Shown here: piece after piece, positions 58,705-64,000 of the stretch | How the letters are laid out: the number at the start of each line of letters is the position of its first letter | Position numbering within the stretch: the stretch's first letter is position 1 | Assembly: GCA_035462025.1 (NCBI GenBank) | Contig: DATHUR010000130.1 | Coordinates: 1 to 64,000 of the forward strand | Direction: 5' to 3' | Source: Egicoccus sp035462025 | Lineage (GTDB): Bacteria > Actinomycetota > Nitriliruptoria > Nitriliruptorales > Nitriliruptoraceae | Length of the DNA: 64,000 bases | Position numbers and translations under genes: made by a program | Notes under the pieces: generated by a model | Databases searched by the model: none | What the model saw: the letters and a program-made list of their open reading frames with translations, nothing else | Told to the model about the DNA's origin: nothing

Positions 58705-59708
58705 CCGTGACCTCCACCCCGCTCGCGGACGGCGCCCGGCCGGGCGCGTCCGTCGCGGTCACGGTCGGTGTCGACATCGGCGGCACCACGACCGAGGTCG
58801 TGCGGGTGGGGCCCGGCGGCGACATCGAGGCACACGCGGTGGTGCCGACCCGGCCGGGGCCGGGACTGCTGGACTCCACCGTCGCCGCGATCCGCGAGGT
58901 CGCACCCGACGGCGTCGTCGACCGCATCGGGGTCGGCGTGCCCGGACAGGTCGACCGCCACGACGGCTCGGTCGCGTTCGCCGTCAACCTCGGCCTCGGC
59001 CGTGACCGCCTCGATCTCGGCGCCCGGCTGGCCGAGATCTTCGACGCGACCGTCGAGGTCGAGAACGACGTCCGGGTCGCGGCACTGGGCGCCCACGCCC
59101 ATCTCGCGCCGGACGCCGGGGTGCTGGTCTTCCTCGGACTCGGCACCGGCGTGTCGGCCGGCGTCGTGATCGATGGACGCATCCACCGCGGGCGGGACGG
59201 GATGGCCGGCGAGATCGGCCACGTCGTGGTCGACCCGACGGGCCCGGTGTGCCCATGCGGGCAACGCGGCTGCCTCGAGGCCCTGGTCTCGGGCGGTGCG
59301 TTGCGCCGCCGCTGGCCGACCGGCGGGGACGAGGCCGCCGCGCACCTGTTCGAACAGGCCGCGGCCGGCGACCCCGCCGCGATCGCGCTCCGCGACGAGG
59401 TGGTCGGTCACCTGACGACCGCACTGACCTGGCTCGTGGCCGCCTACGGGGCGGACCTGGCCGTCCTCGGCGGCGGCGTCGGGCGCATCGGTGCCCCGCT
59501 GCTCGCCGCGATCCACACGCGGCTCGAGGACGTTGCTTCGCGCTCGGAGGTGGCGGGCTTCCTGCTCGGCCCCGAGCACATCAGATGTGCGCCGGCGGAT
59601 GGCCCGCTCGGCGCGGTGGGTGCGGCCGCGTTGGTGGGAGCCACCACGCGGCCTCTGGATGAGGCGGCGGCACGTGTCGCCGCGCTGAATCGAGCCGCGT
59701 CGGGCTGA
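58701..59708 (+). CDS. ROK-family sugar kinase
   Basis: A 335-residue sugar kinase. The phosphate loop is VGVDIGGTTTEVVRVG, the sugar site GVGVPGQVDRH and VENDVRVAALGAH, catalytic Asp in ENDV; FLGLGTGVSAGVVIDGRI, GEIGHVVVDPTG, zinc motif CPCGQRGCLEA. No HTH precedes it, so it is a kinase, not a regulator. It probably phosphorylates the sugar brought in by the ABC permeases, for example glucose or N-acetylglucosamine. The ATG overlaps the repressor stop (ATGA). Substrate not determined by sequence. Confidence 0.9.
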   Translation: MTVTSTPLADGARPGASVAVTVGVDIGGTTTEVVRVGPGGDIEAHAVVPTRPGPGLLDSTVAAIREVAPDGVVDRIGVGVPGQVDRHDGSVAFAVNLGLGRDRLDLGARLAEIFDATVEVENDVRVAALGAHAHLAPDAGVLVFLGLGTGVSAGVVIDGRIHRGRDGMAGEIGHVVVDPTGPVCPCGQRGCLEALVSGGALRRRWPTGGDEAAAHLFEQAAAGDPAAIALRDEVVGHLTTALTWLVAAYGADLAVLGGGVGRIGAPLLAAIHTRLEDVASRSEVAGFLLGPEHIRCAPADGPLGAVGAAALVGATTRPLDEAAARVAALNRAASG

Positions 59709-59750
59709 GCCCGCCGGCACCAGCAACACGAAGATGGATGGAGAGGGACC

Positions 59751-61235
59751 ATGCGTAGAGGGATGCGAGCGGCGCTCGCGGCGGGGGCAGCCATCGCGCT
59801 GCTTGCCGGCGCATGCGCGAACCCGGAGGACGATGCCGAGGAGGGCAGCGGCACCGACACCAGCGAGGAACCCACCGAGGAGGCTGCGGCCACCGAGGAC
59901 GACAGCGACACCGAGGGTGACGACGAGGGCGGCGAGCCGCCGTTCGACGTGCCCGAGGGCTACACCCATCTCGCCGCGGCGCTCGACGGCGCCCACGACG
60001 GCGAGAGCGTCACGATCATGAGCCAGTGGATCGCCGAGGACGGCGAGCGCTTCCGCGAGGCGCTGCGCCCGTTCGAGGAGGCGACCGGTATCACCGTCCA
60101 GATGGACGGCGTCGCCGACTACACCACCACCCTGGTCGCCCGGGCCGAGGGCGGCAACCCGCCCGACGTCGCCCAGGTCGCCCAGCCGGGCCTGATGCGG
60201 ACGCTGGCCGACAACGGCCACCTCGTCCCGCTCGACGACTGGATGGACACCGCGCAACTCGCCGGCGACTTCGGTGACGCCTGGATCGAGATGACCAGCG
60301 CCGACGGCAGCACCTACGGCATCACGTGGGGCGCCTTCACCAAGTCGGTGGTCTGGTACCCGGCGAAGGCGTTCGAGGAGGCCGGCTACGCGGTGCCAAC
60401 CACGTGGGACGAACTGATCGCGCTGTCGGACGAGATCAAGGCGACCGGCGACGCCCCCTGGTGCATCAGCGTCGAGCAGGGTGACGCGAGCGGCTGGCCG
60501 GCGACCGACTGGGTCGAGGACGTGCTGCTGCGCACCGCACCGCCGGAGGTCTACGACGAGTGGGCCAGCGGCCAGCGCGACTTCTCCGACCCCGAGGTCG
60601 CCGCCGCGTTCGACAAGACCGCCGAGATCCTGTTCACCGACGGCTACGCCTACGGCGGGCCGACCTGGATGAACGAGACCTGGGTCGGTTCGACCCCGCT
60701 GCCGATGTTCCACGGTCAGGACGGACCTGACTGCTGGTTCCACAAGCAGGCCACCTGGATCGCCGACTTCTTCCTCGCCGACCCCAACGCTCCGGCCGAC
60801 GACCCCGAGTCCGAGCGCCTGGCGCCGGGCGAGGACGCGAAGTTCTTCGTCCTGCCCGGGATCGACGAGGCCTACGGCACCCCGGTGCTCGGCGCCGCCG
60901 ACCAGTTCGTGGCGTTCAACGACCGCGAGCCGGTGCGTGCGCTGCTCGAGTACCTGGCCACCCCGACCGCGGTCGAACCGATGATCGCCGCCGGCGGGTT
61001 CATCTCGCCCAACGAGAGCGTGCCCGACGACTGGTACCAGGACTACTCGTCGCAGGCGTCCGCGGCCATCCTGGCCGAGGCGACCACGCTGCGCGACGAC
61101 GCGTCCGACTCGATGCCGGCCGCGGTCGGTTCGAGCTTCAACTCCGCGATGGTGGACTGGATCCGCGCGAACGGCCAGAACACCGACGAGATCCTGGCGC
61201 GCCTCGACGCCGTCGACTGGGAGGGCGAGGAGTAG
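59751..61235 (+). CDS. Carbohydrate-binding lipoprotein of an ABC transporter (CUT1)
   Basis: A 494-residue solute-binding protein. The lipobox is LLAGAC (signal peptide 1-23); an acidic Glu/Asp/Thr linker follows (residues about 25-65), then the sugar-binding fold with RPFEEATGITVQMDGV, GITWGAFTKSVVWYPAKAFE, VPTTWDELIALSDEIKATGD and EPVRALLEYLATPTAVEPM. It collects an oligosaccharide outside the cell for the two permeases. It starts 42 nt after the ROK kinase, and a strong hairpin follows at 61304-61333. The very acidic linker suggests a salt-adapted or cell-wall-spanning protein. Confidence 0.93.
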   Translation: MRRGMRAALAAGAAIALLAGACANPEDDAEEGSGTDTSEEPTEEAAATEDDSDTEGDDEGGEPPFDVPEGYTHLAAALDGAHDGESVTIMSQWIAEDGERFREALRPFEEATGITVQMDGVADYTTTLVARAEGGNPPDVAQVAQPGLMRTLADNGHLVPLDDWMDTAQLAGDFGDAWIEMTSADGSTYGITWGAFTKSVVWYPAKAFEEAGYAVPTTWDELIALSDEIKATGDAPWCISVEQGDASGWPATDWVEDVLLRTAPPEVYDEWASGQRDFSDPEVAAAFDKTAEILFTDGYAYGGPTWMNETWVGSTPLPMFHGQDGPDCWFHKQATWIADFFLADPNAPADDPESERLAPGEDAKFFVLPGIDEAYGTPVLGAADQFVAFNDREPVRALLEYLATPTAVEPMIAAGGFISPNESVPDDWYQDYSSQASAAILAEATTLRDDASDSMPAAVGSSFNSAMVDWIRANGQNTDEILARLDAVDWEGEE

Positions 61236-61303
61236 CCAGCAAGGTCTCGGGCGCTCTGGTCGACCTCGTCGGTCCGGGGTCCCCGGGAATCACCCACCCG
61301 GGA

Positions 61304-61333
61304 TGCCGGGCCGCGCCAAGCCGCGGCCCGGCA
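61304..61333 (+). terminator. 12-bp hairpin between binding-protein and permease genes
   Basis: TGCCGGGCCGCG (61304-61315), a 6-nt loop and CGCGGCCCGGCA (61322-61333) form a perfect 12-bp stem in the 129-bp gap between the lipoprotein and first permease. Hairpins here typically stabilise or partly terminate the upstream message, so more binding protein than permease is made. Confidence 0.65.
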
Positions 61334-61364
61334 CCCCGACCGCCGCCAGGGAGGAGGTGCGCAG

Positions 61365-62555
61365 GTGGCCAGCCACACGATCACCGACCGGACCCGACGC
61401 GGCCGCCGCCTCGCCCGTGCCGTCGCGACGGTGGCGTCCCTCGCCCTCGTCGTCGTCCTGCTGTGGTGGAGCGTCGGCTTCCTGGCCGACCCGCTCGCGA
61501 CCGACCGGGCCGTCGCCCGCATCCTCGGGCTCGTCGGCGCCGACGCGTCCGCCGACGCGATCCTGAACCGCGGGCTGACTCCCGTGTCGCGCAAGCTCGG
61601 CGGCGCCGTCGTCGCCCTGCTGGTCGGGGTCGTCGGCGTCTGGGCCCTGTTCGTCTCGGCGAACGCCACCATCGACGCCGTCCTCGGCGAGAAGGTGCGC
61701 GAGAAGGTCCGCCCCTGGCTGTTCGTCGGGCCGGCCGTCGCGCTGATCGCGCTCTACCTCGTGGTCCCGACCTTCAACACCATCCGCACCAGCCTCACCG
61801 ACCAGGCGGGCGGCTTCACGCTCGGCCACTACCGCTTCGCGTTCACCGACCCGTCGATGCTGCTCGCCTTCCGCAACAACGTGCTGTGGCTGGTCCTGGG
61901 CACGTTCGGCAGCGTGATGATCGGCGTCGGGTTCGCCGCGCTCGTCGACCGCCTCAAGCGCGAGGCGCTGGCCAAGACCTTCATCTTCCTGCCCATGGCG
62001 ATCTCGTTCGTCGGTACCAGCGTCATCTGGCGGTTCGTCTACGCCTGGCAGCCACCTGGCCGGCCGCAGACCGGCCTGCTCAACGCCATCGTCACGGGCC
62101 TGGGGTTCGAGGCGGTCCCGGTGCTCTCGGTCAGCCCGCTCAACACCGTCGCGCTGATCGTGGTCATGATCTGGCTGCAGACCGGCTTCGCCATGGTGAT
62201 CTTCTCGGCCGCGATCAAGTCCGTGCCGTCCGAGGTGATCGAAGCCGCGCGGCTCGACGGCGCCGGGGAGTTCACGATCTTCCGCCGCATCGTGGTGCCG
62301 ATGATCCGCGGCACGATCCTGACCGTCGCGACCACGATCTTCATCGCGATCCTCAAGGTGTTCGACATCGTGTGGGTCATGGGGCGCGGCGGCAACTTCG
62401 ACACCGAGGTGGTCGCCACCCGGATGTTCAAGGAGATGTTCCAGTTCCAGAACTTCGGGCGCGCCAGTGCCCTGGCCGTGATCCTGCTGGTCGTGGTCGT
62501 GCCGGCCATGGTGATCAACATCCGCAACATGCACCGGCAGGGGGTGGGCGCATGA
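61365..62555 (+). CDS. ABC sugar permease, MalF/CUT1 type
   Basis: A 396-residue permease. Two extra N-terminal helices (about 20-42 and 76-98) come before the core; the CUT1 core has six helices with FTDPSMLLAFRNNVLWLVLG, KTFIFLPMAISFVGTSVIWR and the EAA loop VIEAARLDGAGEFTIFRRIV that contacts the ATPase. The long N-terminus resembles MalF-like proteins. The GTG start at 61365 follows GGAGGAGG. Its stop overlaps the second permease by 4 nt. No ATPase gene is present in the window; a shared MsiK-type ATPase is likely (inference). Confidence 0.93.
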   Translation: MASHTITDRTRRGRRLARAVATVASLALVVVLLWWSVGFLADPLATDRAVARILGLVGADASADAILNRGLTPVSRKLGGAVVALLVGVVGVWALFVSANATIDAVLGEKVREKVRPWLFVGPAVALIALYLVVPTFNTIRTSLTDQAGGFTLGHYRFAFTDPSMLLAFRNNVLWLVLGTFGSVMIGVGFAALVDRLKREALAKTFIFLPMAISFVGTSVIWRFVYAWQPPGRPQTGLLNAIVTGLGFEAVPVLSVSPLNTVALIVVMIWLQTGFAMVIFSAAIKSVPSEVIEAARLDGAGEFTIFRRIVVPMIRGTILTVATTIFIAILKVFDIVWVMGRGGNFDTEVVATRMFKEMFQFQNFGRASALAVILLVVVVPAMVINIRNMHRQGVGA

Positions 62556-63517
62556 CGGCCGTCGTCCCGCCCCGCACCGTCGAGTCGCCCGCGTCGGAGC
62601 GGCGCCGCAGCGCCGGCGGCCCGCCCCGGCGTCTGCGCTGGCGCCGGGCCGGTGCCGATCGCTCGGCCCGCGAGCCCGGTCGCCGGTCCCTGCTGGTCCG
62701 CGTCGTGGTCGTGCTCATCGCGTTCGTCTGGTCGCTGCCGACTGCGGGCCTGTTGATCAGCTCCCTGCGGCCGGCCGGCGCCATCGCCACCAGCGGCTGG
62801 TGGACCGCGATCGCGCATCCGTTCGAGACGTCGCAGTGGACGCTGGCCAACTACGCCAGCGTGCTGGCCGACCGCGGCATGTTCGACGCGTTCGTGAACT
62901 CGCTGGTGATCGCCATCCCGGCCACCGTCATCCCGATCAGCCTCGCCGCCTTCGCGGCCTACGCGTTCGCCTGGATCGACTTCCCGGGACGCAAGGTGCT
63001 GTTCGCGGTCGTGGTCGGTCTGCTGGTCGTGCCGCTGCAGATGACGCTGGTCCCGCTGCTGCAGCTCTACGTCAGCTGGGACCTGACCGGCACCTATCTC
63101 GGCACCTGGCTCGCCCACACCGGCTTCGGCCTGCCTATGGCGATCTTCCTGCTGTACAACTACGTCGCCGACCTGCCCAAGGAACTCATGGAGGCCGCCT
63201 ACGTCGACGGCGCGAGCCACTTCGGCGCGTTCATCCGGCTCGTGCTGCCGCTGGCCGCACCGGTCCTGGCCGCGTTCGCGATCTTTCAGTTCCTGTGGGT
63301 CTGGAACGACTTCCTCGTCGCCTACATCTTCCTCGGCACCGGTTCGGAGGTCGCCGTGCTCACCGCGCAACTGCAGCAGCTGGTCGGGACCCGTGGCGAG
63401 GACTGGCACCTGCTGACCGCCGGCGCCTTCGTGTCGATGGTCGTTCCGCTGGTCGTCTTCCTCGCCATGCAGCGCTACTTCGTGCGTGGGCTGCTGACCG
63501 GCGGTGTCAAGGGATGA
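62552..63517 (+). CDS. ABC sugar permease, MalG/CUT1 type
   Basis: A 321-residue permease. A basic cytoplasmic N-terminus of about 48 residues precedes six transmembrane helices; LISSLRPAGAIATSGWW, FVNSLVIAIPATVIPISLAA and the EAA loop ELMEAAYVDGASHFGAFIRL are typical of the second CUT1 permease. The tail FVRGLLTGGVKG is the classical MalG-type end. The ATG overlaps the first permease (ATGA) and the stop overlaps the GH3 gene by 4 nt, so all are one coupled operon. Confidence 0.94.
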   Translation: MTAVVPPRTVESPASERRRSAGGPPRRLRWRRAGADRSAREPGRRSLLVRVVVVLIAFVWSLPTAGLLISSLRPAGAIATSGWWTAIAHPFETSQWTLANYASVLADRGMFDAFVNSLVIAIPATVIPISLAAFAAYAFAWIDFPGRKVLFAVVVGLLVVPLQMTLVPLLQLYVSWDLTGTYLGTWLAHTGFGLPMAIFLLYNYVADLPKELMEAAYVDGASHFGAFIRLVLPLAAPVLAAFAIFQFLWVWNDFLVAYIFLGTGSEVAVLTAQLQQLVGTRGEDWHLLTAGAFVSMVVPLVVFLAMQRYFVRGLLTGGVKG

Positions 63518-64000
63518 CGGCCTACCCGACCGGTCCTCCCCCCGGGGCCCACCCGACCGATCCTCCCCCCGGGGCCCACCCGACCGATCAGGTCCTGTTG
63601 CGGGCCTACGACGGGCTCGTCCTGTCGTCGCACGCCGCGGCCGAGATCGCGGCCGGCGAGGTGCCCGGAGTGACCCTGTACCGCCACCACAACGTGGACA
63701 CGGCTGCGCAGGTGCGCGCGCTGACCGGGGCCATGCAGGCGGCCCGCCCCGCCGGCACCCCGCCGCTGCTGATCGCCATCGACCAGGAGGGTGGACAGCT
63801 GCTCGGGCTGGGCGAGGACAGCACGCCGTTCGCCGGCAACCATGCTCTGGGCGCGGTCGGCGACCCCGAGCTGGCCGAGCGGGTCGGCGCCGCGATCGGC
63901 CGCGAGTGCGCCGCGTGCGGGGTCAACGTGCTGTTCGCGCCGGTCTGCGACCTGCTGACCGAACCCAACAGCCCCGGATTCGGGATCCGTTCCTTCGGTG
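63514..64000 (+). CDS. Glycoside hydrolase family 3 protein, truncated at the window edge
   Basis: The first 162 codons of a GH3 hydrolase; the rest lies beyond the window. After a Pro-rich N-terminal repeat, it shows VLLRAYDGLVLSSHAAAEIA, GVTLYRHHNVDTAAQVRALT, LLIAIDQEGGQLLGLGED and NVLFAPVCDLLTEPNSPGFG then RSFG. DQEGG is typical of the NagZ-like (beta-N-acetylglucosaminidase) branch, where Arg usually follows; here it is Gln. The catalytic KHxxGD-type His loop is not covered. Its ATG overlaps the permease stop (ATGA). It should cleave the imported oligosaccharide, possibly containing N-acetylglucosamine. Confidence 0.85.
   Translation, partial: MTAYPTGPPPGAHPTDPPPGAHPTDQVLLRAYDGLVLSSHAAAEIAAGEVPGVTLYRHHNVDTAAQVRALTGAMQAARPAGTPPLLIAIDQEGGQLLGLGEDSTPFAGNHALGAVGDPELAERVGAAIGRECAACGVNVLFAPVCDLLTEPNSPGFGIRSFG
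63525..63589 (+). repeat. 27-bp tandem repeat in the GH3 N-terminus
   Basis: Two near-perfect 27-nt copies (63525-63551, 63552-63578; one difference) and 11 nt of a third encode PTGPPPGAH, PTDPPPGAH and PTD. The unit is a multiple of three, so copy number can vary without breaking the frame. It forms a Pro-rich extension before the catalytic domain. Confidence 0.85.

Noticed and set aside
61290..62534. Minus-strand open frame rich in His, Asp and Gly opposite the first permease
   Set aside because: Repetitive composition arises from the complement of a high-GC membrane protein gene; no ribosome-binding site.

Overview
This is a 64-kb stretch of a high-GC (about 70%) actinobacterial chromosome with no plasmid, phage, insertion-sequence, rRNA, tRNA or CRISPR signature. 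GTG and TTG starts, 4-nt ATGA/GTGA overlaps, short leaders with TAnnnT -10 boxes, a CysO/CysM cysteine route, an F420-type PPOX flavoprotein, a DUF222-HNH (13E12-like) protein and MprAB/HtrA-like gene order all point to Actinomycetota. A complete set for the osmolyte N-acetylglutaminylglutamine amide (NAGGN) and very acidic proteins suggest a salt-adapted lineage such as Nitriliruptoria; that placement is inference.

Layout. 0-3 kb: an autoregulated XRE-regulator/membrane-protein pair, a secreted beta-propeller protein and an EEP-family hydrolase. 3-9 kb: a DM13 protein, a family-5 uracil-DNA glycosylase, a NAL1-like serine protease followed by a small protein resembling its N-terminal domain, selD, and a secreted subtilase. 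9-15 kb: a GMC oxidoreductase, a PPOX flavoprotein, a JAMM peptidase and an ABC exporter. 15-19 kb: a YcaQ-like glycosylase, malic enzyme and topoisomerase IB. 19-24 kb: cysO-cysM, an MBL hydrolase, a secreted trypsin, rph and rdgB. 24-27.5 kb: two HNH proteins, a HIT protein and an APH-fold kinase. 27.5-33 kb: HtrA, an OmpR-type two-component system and an M23 peptidase, which look like an envelope-stress module. 33-39 kb: a YczE-like protein, GNAT, a degenerate DapA-like protein, then an orphan sugar-binding lipoprotein, a histidine kinase and a NarL-type regulator, possibly a three-component sensor. 39-44.3 kb: SURF1, a formamidase-family protein, GlpD, an alpha/beta hydrolase and PhzF. 44.5-55.3 kb: the NAGGN genes asnO and ngg with a co-transcribed membrane protein, and, 5.8 kb on, the M42 peptidase of the same system, with an IMPase-like phosphatase, methyltransferase, GNAT, rhomboid and sirtuin between. 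55.4-57.4 kb: rmuC and a 5-FCL-like protein. 57.5-64 kb: a sugar operon (ROK repressor, ROK kinase, binding lipoprotein, two permeases, truncated GH3 hydrolase) behind a recognisable promoter/operator.

The most interesting signals are a shared DNA-damage-type promoter element (TGTC core, 8 nt, TAnnnT) in front of the DUF222-HNH gene, rmuC and more weakly the YcaQ-like gene; the free-standing copy of the protease N-terminal domain; the binding protein/kinase/regulator cluster with nested palindromes; the catalytically degenerate DapA-like protein; and short duplications of two gene 3' ends. All intergenic gaps are shorter than 300 bases; the larger ones are covered by the regulatory, terminator and repeat entries, and the rest show nothing I can support.
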